Assembly: GCF_900105925.1 (NCBI RefSeq)
Contig: NZ_LT629791.1
Coordinates: forward strand, 7,534,001 to 7,598,000
Direction: 5' to 3'
DNA: 64,000 bases
Origin: Jiangella alkaliphila
Lineage (GTDB): Bacteria; Actinomycetota; Actinomycetes; Jiangellales; Jiangellaceae
Every line of letters starts with the position of its first letter. Position 1 is the stretch's first letter. Below the pieces are notes generated by a model that was given only the letters and a program-made list of their open reading frames with translations, did no database searches and was not told where the DNA came from. The position numbers were made by a program, and so were the translations under genes. Of the stretch, positions 54,178-64,000 are shown piece after piece.

Positions 54178-55746
54178 CTAGGCGCGGCCGGTGCGGCGGA
54201 GGACACGGAGGGACTTGGCCATGGTCTCGGTGAAGGTGTCGTAGGACATGCCGGCCGGCGGGGCGATGTTGTGCACCCGCTGGACGGCGATGGCCTGCGG
54301 CTCGGTGTAGCGCAGGATGCCCTCGCGCCCGTGCCTCCGGCCGAGGCCGGAGGCGCCCATGCCGCCGATCGGGAGGTCGTGGCTGCCCCAGGCCGCGGTG
54401 TAGCCCTCGTTGACGTTGACGATGCCGGAGCGCAGCCGGCGGGCGACGTCGACGCCGCGGCGGAGGTTGGACGTCCAGACGCTGGCGTTGAGCCCGAACG
54501 GGGTGTCGTTGGCCAGGTGCAGCGCCTCGTCGTCGGAGGCGACGGGGTAGACGGAGACGACCGGGCCGAACGTCTCGAGGTCGGCCGCGAGCATGCCGGG
54601 CCGGACGCCGTCGAGCACCGTCGGCTCGTGGAACCAGGGACCGAGGTCGGGCCGGGCCCGGCCGCCGGTCAGCACGCGTGCGCCCTTCGCGACGGCGTCG
54701 TCGACGTGGGCGCGGACCTTGTCGAGCTGAGCCTGCGACATCAGCGAGCCCATGTCGCGCGAGTAGTCGAACGCCGCACCGACCCGCATCGACTCGACCC
54801 GGGCGAGGAAGCGCTCCAGGAACGGCTCGCGCACCGACGCCGCGACGTACACCCGCTCCATCGACATGCACAGCTGGCCGGCGTTGGAGAAGCAGGCCCG
54901 GACGGCGGCCTCGGCGGCGCGGTCGAGGTCGGCGTCGTCGAGGACGAGCATCGGGTTCTTGCCGCCCAGCTCCAGCGAGGCGCCGACCAGCCGCTCGCCC
55001 AGCCGCGCCGCGATGACGCGGCCGGTGGCGGTCGAGCCGGTGAACGACACGTAGTCGGCGTGCTCGACGACGGCGCCGCCGATGACCGGGCCGTCGCCGG
55101 ACACGATCTGCCACAACGCCTCGGGCAGCCCCGCCTCGATCGCGATCGACCGCGCCAGCAGCGCCGTCAGCACCGCCTGCTGGTCGGGCTTGTGCACGAT
55201 TGCGTTGCCGGCGACGAACGCGGGCAGGCAGTCGGAGATGGCCAGCGTCAGCGGGTAGTTCCACGGCGAGATGACCCCGACGACGCCCTTGGGGCGATGG
55301 CCCTCGATGGCCCGGGTCAGGCCGGGCAGCAGGCCCAGCCGGCGCCGCTCGCGCAGCACCCGCGGGGCGCGGACCGCCACGTAGCGGGCGGCCAGTGCGA
55401 CGTCGGCGACCTCTTCGAACGCGTCGCGCCGGGCCTTGCCCGCCTCGGCCTGGACGAGGTCGGCGATCTCGGCCCGGCGGTCGAGCACGAGGTCGTGGAT
55501 GTGCCCGATGATGCGGGCCCGCTCGGCGACCGGCCGGGCCGCCCACCAGTGCGCGGCGTCGCGGGCCGCCGCGAACGCCGTCGCGACGTCGTCGGTGGTG
55601 GACAGCGGCACCTCGGCCAGCGGGGTGCCGCTGAACGGCGCGACGGTGGCGACGCGCTCGGCTCGTGGCCGGGCGACGACGCGGTCGGTCAGACGGTCCA
55701 GGAGGGCGCGGTCGACGACGGTGTCGACGCTGACTGTGCTGCTCAT
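54178..55746 (-). CDS. Aldehyde dehydrogenase (succinate-semialdehyde type, GabD2-like)
   Basis: 522 residues, NAD(P)-dependent. Motifs: GVVGVISPWNYPLTLAISD, nucleotide-binding SFTGSTATGRVIAARL, catalytic glutamate in SLELGGKNPMLVLDD, catalytic cysteine in NAGQLCMSMERVYV, ETFGPVVSVYPV, DLPIGGMGASGLGRRHG. Similar to mycobacterial GabD2, which oxidises succinate semialdehyde to succinate, so it could feed the sdh complex; substrate is inferred. ATG preceded by TAGGCT at 7 nt. Downstream of guaB3 on the same strand. Confidence 0.9.
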   Translation of the reverse strand: MSSTVSVDTVVDRALLDRLTDRVVARPRAERVATVAPFSGTPLAEVPLSTTDDVATAFAAARDAAHWWAARPVAERARIIGHIHDLVLDRRAEIADLVQAEAGKARRDAFEEVADVALAARYVAVRAPRVLRERRRLGLLPGLTRAIEGHRPKGVVGVISPWNYPLTLAISDCLPAFVAGNAIVHKPDQQAVLTALLARSIAIEAGLPEALWQIVSGDGPVIGGAVVEHADYVSFTGSTATGRVIAARLGERLVGASLELGGKNPMLVLDDADLDRAAEAAVRACFSNAGQLCMSMERVYVAASVREPFLERFLARVESMRVGAAFDYSRDMGSLMSQAQLDKVRAHVDDAVAKGARVLTGGRARPDLGPWFHEPTVLDGVRPGMLAADLETFGPVVSVYPVASDDEALHLANDTPFGLNASVWTSNLRRGVDVARRLRSGIVNVNEGYTAAWGSHDLPIGGMGASGLGRRHGREGILRYTEPQAIAVQRVHNIAPPAGMSYDTFTETMAKSLRVLRRTGRA

Positions 55747-55753
55747 CGAGCCC

Positions 55754-55759
55754 AGCCTA
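55754..55759 (-). promoter_or_regulatory. -10 box TAGGCT for leaderless aldehyde dehydrogenase gene
   Basis: On the minus strand TAGGCT ends 7 nt before ATG 55746, in the 16-nt gap behind guaB3. Confidence 0.45.
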
Positions 55760-55762
55760 CGG

Positions 55763-56872
55763 CTACCGCAGGACGGTGACCTCGACCCGCTGGAACTCCT
55801 TGACCTCCGTGTAGCCGGTGGTGGCCATGGCCCGGCGCAGCGCGCCGACGATGTTCATGGAGCCGTCGGCGAGGTAGGACGGCCCGCCGAGGATCTCAGA
55901 CAGCGGCCCGATGGTGCCGACGTGCACCCGCTCGCCGCGCGGGAGGTCGGCGTGGTGCGACTCCGAACCCCAGTGCCAGCCGCGCCCCGGCGCCTCGGTG
56001 GCCCGGGCCAGCGGCGAGCCGACCATGACGGCGTCGGAGCCGCAGGCGATGGCCTTGGCGATGTCGCCGGACCGGCCGATCGAGCCGTCGGCGATGACGT
56101 GCACATACCGGCCGCCGGACTCGTCGAGGTAGTCGCGCCGGGCGGCCGCGACGTCGGCCACCGCCGTCGCCATGGGCACGGTGAGGCCGAGCACCGAACG
56201 GGTGGTGTGCGACGATCCGCCGCCGAACCCGACCAGGACGCCGGCCGCGCCGGTGCGCATGAGGTGCAGCGCCGCCTGGTACGTGGCGCAGCCGCCGACG
56301 ATGACCGGGACGTCGAGCTCGTAGATGAACTGCTTGAGGTTCAGCGGCTCGGCCCGGCCGGAGACGTGCTCGGCGGACACCGTCGTGCCGCGGATGACCA
56401 TGATGTCGACGCCGGCGTCGATGACGGCCTCGTGGTAGCGCTTGACGCGGGGCGGCGACAGCGCGCCGGCCACCGTGACCCCGGCCTCGCGGATCTCGCG
56501 CAGCCGGTCGGCGATGAGGTCTTCGCGCACCGGTGCGGCGTAGATCTCCTGCAGCCGGTTGAGCGCCTTGCCCTCCTCGAGCCCGGCGATCTCCTCGAGC
56601 AGTGGCTCGGGGTCGTCGTAGCGAGTCCACAGACCCTCGAGGTCGAGCACGCCCAGCCCGCCGGCCCGGCCCAGCTCGATGGCCGTCGCCGGCGACATGA
56701 CGGAGTCCATCGGCGCGGCGAGCAGCGGGATCTCGAACCGGTAGGCGTCGATCTGCCAGTGCGTCGACACCTCTTCGGGGTCGCGGGTGCGCCGCGAGGG
56801 CACGATCGCCACGTCGTCGAAGGCATATGCTTGGCGGCCGCGCTTGCCACGGCCGATCTCGATCTCCGCCAC
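55763..56872 (-). CDS. guaB3: GuaB3 family IMP dehydrogenase-related protein
   Basis: 369 residues, the actinobacterial GuaB3 form: N-terminal EIEIGRGKRGRQAYAFDDVA, LLAAPMDSVMSPATAIELGR, VGGCATYQAALHLMRTGAAG, GLTVPMATAVADVAAARRDY, VIADGSIGRSGDIAKAIACG. It lacks the CBS domains of GuaB. The family is described as GMP reductase-like or IMPDH-related; its exact reaction here is not proved by sequence. GTG 56872 is preceded by TATCCT at 6 nt. Follows guaB by 35 nt. Confidence 0.92.
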   Translation of the reverse strand: MAEIEIGRGKRGRQAYAFDDVAIVPSRRTRDPEEVSTHWQIDAYRFEIPLLAAPMDSVMSPATAIELGRAGGLGVLDLEGLWTRYDDPEPLLEEIAGLEEGKALNRLQEIYAAPVREDLIADRLREIREAGVTVAGALSPPRVKRYHEAVIDAGVDIMVIRGTTVSAEHVSGRAEPLNLKQFIYELDVPVIVGGCATYQAALHLMRTGAAGVLVGFGGGSSHTTRSVLGLTVPMATAVADVAAARRDYLDESGGRYVHVIADGSIGRSGDIAKAIACGSDAVMVGSPLARATEAPGRGWHWGSESHHADLPRGERVHVGTIGPLSEILGGPSYLADGSMNIVGALRRAMATTGYTEVKEFQRVEVTVLR

Positions 56873-56878
56873 CTGCAG

Positions 56879-56884
56879 AGGATA
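56879..56884 (-). promoter_or_regulatory. -10 box TATCCT for leaderless guaB3
   Basis: On the minus strand TATCCT ends 6 nt before the guaB3 GTG and lies in the gap to guaB. Confidence 0.5.
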
Positions 56885-56907
56885 TCGGAGTCGCGACGGC
56901 GCCCCGT

Positions 56908-59908
<3,001 letters not shown>

Positions 59909-60134
59909 GGAGTCCCCCTGACGAGTCGGGGTTCAGCCCCTCCATCGACCGCCCCCCTTGGCGACGATCCGCGACCGACGTGCCGCTGCGGTCGCGAGAT
60001 CTCTCATCGGCATGCAACCGGACCACAAGGCAGGAGTCAATGGTGTGGGGATGGCAGCTACGGGCGCTGGTCGGCGACGCCGTCCCTGCTAAACCTCACC
60101 GTCGAAGGCCCGTTGGCTCCTGTGCGGCTGACCG

Positions 60135-60169
60135 CCGCGGTGCCCGGACCGCTCGTCCGGGCACCGCGG
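60135..60169 (-). terminator. 15-bp-stem terminator behind AMIN-like gene
   Basis: CCGCGGTGCCCGGAC and GTCCGGGCACCGCGG pair perfectly around the loop CGCTC. It starts 8 nt after the minus-strand stop at 60178. The rest of the 269-bp gap up to 59908 shows no gene. Confidence 0.85.
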
Positions 60170-60177
60170 GCCGGCCC

Positions 60178-60723
60178 TCACCACCGATGGGCGACGTCGA
60201 CGACCAGGCGCGAGCCGGCGCCCGGACCGTCCAGCGTGAACACCCGGAACGGCAGCCGGGCCCGCACGCCGAGCCCGATGGTCGTCTGCCCTTCGAAGCT
60301 GCCGGCCCACGCGACCTGGCGGAACGTCCGCCAGCCGGTGACGCGGACGAGCTCGGCCCGGACGGCCGGGGTGTAGGTGGCGTGGCCGCCGGCGTCGTGG
60401 GCCGGCGCGACCGCGACGACCTCGAGGTCGGCAGCGCCGCGCAGCGGCACCAGCTGGCCCGATCCGTCCATGCTGACGGACGAGACGTAGCGGACGCTGT
60501 AGCCGTCGGCGTCGCCGGCGAAGTCCAGGACGAGGCGGTCGAAGCAGGCGTGCCGCCCGGCCCGGACGTCGGTGAGCGGCGCGGTCTGCGTCACGGCCGC
60601 GCGTTCCGGCAGCGATCCCCAGCGCAGGCCGCAGTACGGCCCAGCGTCAGCGGCGGCTGGAGCCGCGAGGAACGCGAGGCCGGCGGTCAGTAATGCGGTG
60701 AGCATGGTGATGGTGCGTTTCAT
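60178..60723 (-). CDS. Secreted AMIN-like-domain protein
   Basis: 181 residues with signal peptide MKRTITMLTALLTAGLAFLA (cleavage near ADA-G). The mature domain has YCGLRWGSLPERAAV, RAGRHACFDRLVLDFAG, GYSVRYVSSVSMDGSGQLVP, and the closing GLGVRARLPFRVFTLDGPG, fitting the AMIN-like domain of actinobacterial exported proteins. Two cysteines may form a disulfide. Role in the envelope is unknown. GGGGG lies 6 nt before the ATG. Confidence 0.82.
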   Translation of the reverse strand: MKRTITMLTALLTAGLAFLAAPAAADAGPYCGLRWGSLPERAAVTQTAPLTDVRAGRHACFDRLVLDFAGDADGYSVRYVSSVSMDGSGQLVPLRGAADLEVVAVAPAHDAGGHATYTPAVRAELVRVTGWRTFRQVAWAGSFEGQTTIGLGVRARLPFRVFTLDGPGAGSRLVVDVAHRW

Positions 60724-60921
60724 GATGATCCCCCTGGTGCCCGATGGTGATGACCCAGATGACGCGCGACCCGTCACCCCGGTTGACGCCGGGGACATTT
60801 CCTTACAAATCGGGCAGGGAGCGGCTGCCTGACGCGCGGCGCGGCGTACGCGATCCCGCGTATGCCCGGATACGTCCAGCACCCGACGACGGCGACGGCG
60901 GCTCGCCGCCACGCTGGCACC

Positions 60922-61512
60922 ATGACGACCACGACGCACACCGAGACGCCTCCCGCGGCGCAGGCAGCGCCGGCGACCCCTGGCCCAGCCGCCCCCGTTG
61001 CACCGGCCCGCCGGCCGTGGCGGCTCGGCGGCCGCACCCGCAAGGCCGTGCTGGTCACCCACATCCTGTCCGCGGGCGCCTGGTTCGGCATGGACATCGT
61101 CATGGCCGTGCTGGTGTTCACCGCGATCGGCACCGACTCCGACGAGACCCGCGCCCTGGTCTTCCAGGCGCTGGAGCTGTTCGCCATCTGGCCGCTCGCG
61201 ATCGCCGGTCTGGTGTGCCTGGCCAGCGGCGTGCTGCTCGGCCTGGGCAGCAAGTACGGGCTGGTGCGGTTCTGGTGGGTCGCGGTGAAGCTGGTACTCA
61301 ACGTGCTGCTGTCGACCCTGGTGCTGCTGGCGCTACGTCCCGGCGTGCAGGAGGCGGCCGAGCAGGGCCGGCTGCTGGGCACCGGAGTGACCGTCCAGCT
61401 GGAGCCCGCCGACATGATCTACCCGCCGGTCGTGTCGACGACCCTGCTGCTGGTCGCGTTCCTGCTGTCGGTCTTCAAGCCGTGGGGCCGGATCAGCCGG
61501 CGGCGTGGATGA
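60922..61512 (+). CDS. DUF2269-like membrane protein
   Basis: 196 residues from ATG 60922 (a longer frame begins upstream but has no support). A Thr/Ala/Pro-rich N-terminus precedes four helices: LVTHILSAGAWFGMDIVMAV, ELFAIWPLAIAGLVCLASGV, WVAVKLVLNVLLSTLVLLAL and VVSTTLLLVAFLLSVFKPW. The HILSAGAWFG start of helix 1 is typical of these uncharacterised membrane proteins. The following TetR gene is 67 nt downstream on the same strand and may regulate it. Confidence 0.78.
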   Translation: MTTTTHTETPPAAQAAPATPGPAAPVAPARRPWRLGGRTRKAVLVTHILSAGAWFGMDIVMAVLVFTAIGTDSDETRALVFQALELFAIWPLAIAGLVCLASGVLLGLGSKYGLVRFWWVAVKLVLNVLLSTLVLLALRPGVQEAAEQGRLLGTGVTVQLEPADMIYPPVVSTTLLLVAFLLSVFKPWGRISRRRG

Positions 61513-61532
61513 AGGTGAGCTTCATGGCCCAG

Positions 61533-61572
61533 ACCGTAACCATGTTATGTCCAGCCGTCAACGTGTTACGGT
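61533..61572 (+). promoter_or_regulatory. TetR operator/promoter: ACCGTAAC...GTTACGGT with -10 TACGGT
   Basis: Perfect 8-bp inverted repeat (61533-61540 and 61565-61572), with TAACCATGTTA and CAACGTGTTA inside it as two further half-palindromes. TACGGT (61567-61572) ends 7 nt before the TetR ATG, so a bound repressor would block the -10 box of a leaderless transcript. Confidence 0.55.
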
Positions 61573-61579
61573 GAGTCGT

Positions 61580-62086
61580 ATGCACGAGTGGATCCCCGTA
61601 CCCGGGACGGCGAAGGCCCGGCTGATCGAGGCCGCCATGCACCACTTCGAGCAGGCCGGCTTCGAGGCGGCCACCGTCACCGACCTGGCCTCGAAGGCCG
61701 GCGTCACGACCGGCTCGCTCTACCACCACTTCGGCTCGAAGCTCGGCCTCTACACGATGGTCCGCGACGACCTCGAGAAGCGCATCACCGACCGCATGGA
61801 GGGTGCGGCCGAGACGGTGGGCGGGCCGGGCCGGCCGGCGGCACGGGCGGCGCTGCTCGTGGCCTTCGACGCGACGGTGCGGTTCGGGGTGTGCCGGCTG
61901 CTCGGCGAGACCGCTCCGAGCGGCGCGGCGGACCCGGTGCGCGACACCCTGGCCGACCTGCTGCCCGACGACGTCCGAGTCGCCGCGGTGCCGCTGGTCG
62001 CGGCCTGGCGCGCGGCGCTGCGCGAGGTCGCCGACGGCGCACCCGCGGCCGGCGTGCGGGCCGCGCTGGAGTTCGTGCTGGCCTGA
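61580..62086 (+). CDS. TetR-family transcriptional regulator
   Basis: 168 residues. DNA-binding domain ARLIEAAMHHFEQAGFEAAT, VTDLASKAGVTTGSLYHHFG, SKLGLYTMVRDDLEKRIT in the first 65 residues, followed by an effector domain of low recognisability rich in Ala and Arg. The start is fixed by the -10 spacing. Convergent with the aminotransferase gene; the likely targets are its own promoter and the DUF2269 gene just upstream. Confidence 0.92.
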   Translation: MHEWIPVPGTAKARLIEAAMHHFEQAGFEAATVTDLASKAGVTTGSLYHHFGSKLGLYTMVRDDLEKRITDRMEGAAETVGGPGRPAARAALLVAFDATVRFGVCRLLGETAPSGAADPVRDTLADLLPDDVRVAAVPLVAAWRAALREVADGAPAAGVRAALEFVLA

Positions 62087-62104
62087 GCCGGCGAGCCGGC
62101 GCCG

Positions 62105-63280
62105 TCAGACCAGCTTCGCCAGGCGACTCAGCCGCTCGACGGCGTCGTGAAGCACATCGTCACGCTTGCAGAACGCGAACCGGACCAGCGACGCCGCCGC
62201 CTTCGGGTCGTCGTGGAAGACAGAGACCGGGACCGCCGCGACGCCGATCAGCTCGGGCAGCCGCTGGCACAGCTCGACGCCGTCGGCGAACCCGAGCGGC
62301 GCGGCGTCGGCGACGACGAAGTACGTCCCGCGCGGCACCGACACCGCGAACCCGGCCGCGCGCAGGCCGTCGACCAGCAGGTCGCGCTTGGCCTGCAGCC
62401 CGTTCGCCAGCCCGGCGTAGAAGTCGTCGCCGAGGCCGAGGCCGGTCGCGACCGCCGGCTGCAGCGGCCCGGCGCTGACGAACGTGAGGAACTGCTTGAC
62501 GGCGCGGGCGGCGGCGACCAGCTCGGCCGGCCCGTGCAGCCAGCCGACCTTCCAGCCGGTGACGGAGAACGTCTTGCCCGCGGACGAGACCGTGACGGTG
62601 CGCTCGGCCATGCCCGGCAGCGTCGTGATCGGCACGTGGACGGCGTCGTCGTAGACCTGGTGCTCGTAGACCTCGTCGGTGACGACCACGGCGTCGTGCT
62701 CGACCGCCAGCGCGCCGATCAACTCCAGCTCGGCCCGGTCGAACACCTTGCCGGTCGGGTTGTGCGGCGTGTTGAGCAGGACGACCCGGGTGCGCGGCCC
62801 GAACGCGGCCCGCAGCTCCGCCTCGTCCAGCCCGAAGTCCGGCCAGCGCAGCGTGACGGTGCGCTTGACAGCGCCGGCCAGCGCGATCGATGCCGCGTAG
62901 GAGTCGTAGACCGGGTCGAACGTGACGACCTCGTCGCCCGGCTCGCACAGCGCGAGGATCGTGGCCGCGATCGCCTCGGTCGCCCCGGCGGTGACCAGCA
63001 CCTCGCTGCCGGGGTCGACGTCGAGGCCGTAGAAGCGCTGCTGGTGCCGGGCGATCGCCGCGCGCAGTACCGGCACACCGGGACCGGGCGGGTACTGGTT
63101 CTGCCCACCGTGAATGGCCGCGCTCGCGGCGTCGAGGATGACCGCCGGGCCATCGGTGTCGGGGAAGCCCTGGCCGAGGTTGATCGCGCCGGTGCGGGTC
63201 GCCAGCGCGGTGATCTCGGCGAAGATGGTCGACGTGAACGGGCGCATCCGCTCGACGAGCGCGGGTCGGCGTGGTGGCAC
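62105..63280 (-). CDS. Class I/II PLP aminotransferase (DapC-like)
   Basis: 391 residues from GTG 63280. It aligns well in pattern with the mycobacterial protein annotated as N-succinyldiaminopimelate aminotransferase: RPFTSTIFAEITALATRTGA, INLGQGFPDTDGP, NQYPPGPGVPVLRAAIARHQ, VLVTAGATEAIAATILAL, PHNPTGKVFD, VVTDEVYEHQVYDD, PLP lysine in SSAGKTFSVTGWKVGW, and the C-terminal VRFAFCKRDDVLHDAVERL. Kynurenine aminotransferase is an alternative within the same group. TACGGT 6 nt before the GTG supports this start. Confidence 0.88.
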   Translation of the reverse strand: MPPRRPALVERMRPFTSTIFAEITALATRTGAINLGQGFPDTDGPAVILDAASAAIHGGQNQYPPGPGVPVLRAAIARHQQRFYGLDVDPGSEVLVTAGATEAIAATILALCEPGDEVVTFDPVYDSYAASIALAGAVKRTVTLRWPDFGLDEAELRAAFGPRTRVVLLNTPHNPTGKVFDRAELELIGALAVEHDAVVVTDEVYEHQVYDDAVHVPITTLPGMAERTVTVSSAGKTFSVTGWKVGWLHGPAELVAAARAVKQFLTFVSAGPLQPAVATGLGLGDDFYAGLANGLQAKRDLLVDGLRAAGFAVSVPRGTYFVVADAAPLGFADGVELCQRLPELIGVAAVPVSVFHDDPKAAASLVRFAFCKRDDVLHDAVERLSRLAKLV

Positions 63281-63286
63281 GCGTTC

Positions 63287-63292
63287 ACCGTA
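63287..63292 (-). promoter_or_regulatory. -10 box TACGGT for leaderless aminotransferase gene
   Basis: On the minus strand TACGGT ends 6 nt before GTG 63280. The box lies in the 19-bp gap to the divergent nucleoside hydrolase start. Confidence 0.5.
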
Positions 63293-63299
63293 CCTGCGC

Positions 63300-64000
63300 G
63301 TGGTTGTCGACACCGACTGCGGCATCGACGACGCACTGGCCCTGCTCTACCTGGCCGGACGGCGTGCGGAGGGTGAGCTGTGCGCCGTCACGACGGTGCA
63401 CGGCAACGCGCCGGTCGACGCCGTGGTCGCGAACGCCGGGCACGTGCTCGGGCTGGCCGGGCGGGCGGACGTGCCGGACGCCGTAGGCGCGGCGGGACCG
63501 CTCGGCGGCGCGCCGCTGCGGACCGCGCCGGGGACGCATGGCGCCGACGGACTGGGCGACGTCGTCGCGGCGAGGACGCCGCCGCGGGTCGTCGTCGACG
63601 CACCGGCCGCCGAGTACCTGGCCGGCCTCGCCCGCGACCGGCCCGGCCACTACGACCTGCTGACGCTCGGCCCACTGACCAACGTCGCGCTGGCGCTGGA
63701 CCTGGAGCCGGCGCTGCTGACGCTGTTCCGGTCGGTCGTGGTGATGGGCGGGCCGGGGCCGGACGAGACCAACGTCCGGCGCGACCCCGAGGCGGCCGGC
63801 CGGGTGCTGCGCGCGCCCGCGCCGGCTGGCCGGCTCACCGTCGTCGGGGTGGACGTCACCGCGACTGTCGTGGTCGGCGACGACGCCGTGCGGCGGCTGC
63901 GCGCCGCCGGGAGGGAGCCGGCCGGGTTCGCCGCCGCGCTGGTCGAGCGGTACCGGTCGATCCGGGAACGCACGGTCACCCCGGTGCACGACGTGCTGGC
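63300..64000 (+). CDS. Inosine-uridine nucleoside hydrolase, cut by window end
   Basis: The frame is open from GTG 63300 to the last base (233 codons). It begins with the metal-binding motif VVVDTDCGIDDALALLYLAG (family DTDxGxDDA), then LCAVTTVHGNAPVDAVVANA, YDLLTLGPLTNVALALDLEP, NVRRDPEAAGRVL with the substrate-site asparagine and aspartate, and LTVVGVDVTATVVVGD. It hydrolyses ribonucleosides to base and ribose, complementing the nucleoside import genes at 18-26 kb. The usual Asp/Pro in position 4 is Cys (DTDCG). No ribosome binding site is visible. Confidence 0.9.
   Translation, partial: MVVDTDCGIDDALALLYLAGRRAEGELCAVTTVHGNAPVDAVVANAGHVLGLAGRADVPDAVGAAGPLGGAPLRTAPGTHGADGLGDVVAARTPPRVVVDAPAAEYLAGLARDRPGHYDLLTLGPLTNVALALDLEPALLTLFRSVVVMGGPGPDETNVRRDPEAAGRVLRAPAPAGRLTVVGVDVTATVVVGDDAVRRLRAAGREPAGFAAALVERYRSIRERTVTPVHDVL

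Overview
The window is 64 kb of ordinary chromosome from a very GC-rich actinobacterium. Codon third positions are almost all G or C, GTG starts are frequent, and several gene neighbourhoods are typical of Actinomycetota: sdhCDAB with a two-polypeptide membrane anchor, guaB-guaB3 near guaA, a UvrD1/PcrA helicase, GntR/MocR and XRE-TPR regulators, and PspC-type histidine kinases. The overall flavour, including tandem DUF427 and AbiEi-like nuclease-fold genes, fits Jiangella or a relative, but that genus guess is inference. I see no phage, insertion sequence, CRISPR array, rRNA or tRNA.

Layout. 0-5 kb: truncated YetF-like membrane protein, pta, a convergent flavin/F420-type oxidoreductase, and ackA. 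5-12 kb: SnoaL-like protein, a lipoprotein with a 12-bp minisatellite, a secreted endonuclease/exonuclease/phosphatase protein, an unknown protein, tandem DUF427, and a phosphotransferase with its XRE-TPR regulator. 12-18 kb: a 1-kb gene-poor stretch with several inverted repeats, a DoxX membrane protein, an amidohydrolase, and a PaiB-like and a MocR-like gene that share an operator-like motif. 18-26 kb (minus strand): nucleoside uptake and catabolism (Bmp lipoprotein, ATPase, two permeases, cytidine deaminase, a serine protease, thymidine phosphorylase, cupin). 26-32 kb: two secreted proteins of unknown function, a methylmalonyl-CoA mutase large subunit, an unknown protein, and a mannosyltransferase-like enzyme. 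32-35.5 kb: sdhCDAB. 35.6-42.8 kb: a frameshifted AbiEi-like gene, PadR plus a HAAS-type membrane protein, pcrA, and small membrane and secreted proteins. 42.8-46.7 kb: a NarL/PspC-histidine kinase two-component system divergent from a PspC-domain protein. 46.6-60 kb: glycerophosphodiesterase, guaA, a heterodimeric ABC exporter with complementary degenerate ATP sites, a second AbiEi-like gene bracketed by palindromes, aldehyde dehydrogenase, guaB3, guaB, and a BBE-type oxidoreductase. 60-64 kb: AMIN-like secreted protein, DUF2269 protein, TetR regulator, aminotransferase, and a nucleoside hydrolase cut by the window end.

Cross-cutting signals. (1) Three dispersed long palindromes with 22-26 bp arms and a conserved 11-nt loop (7536, 53027, 54111), a second palindrome family on both sides of the MocR gene (16331, 17766), and a three-armed structure behind sdhB (35544). 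(2) At least ten genes carry TANNNT exactly 6-7 nt before an ATG or GTG start, the layout of leaderless actinobacterial transcripts. In three regulators this -10 box lies inside an inverted repeat, which suggests autoregulation at the start codon.
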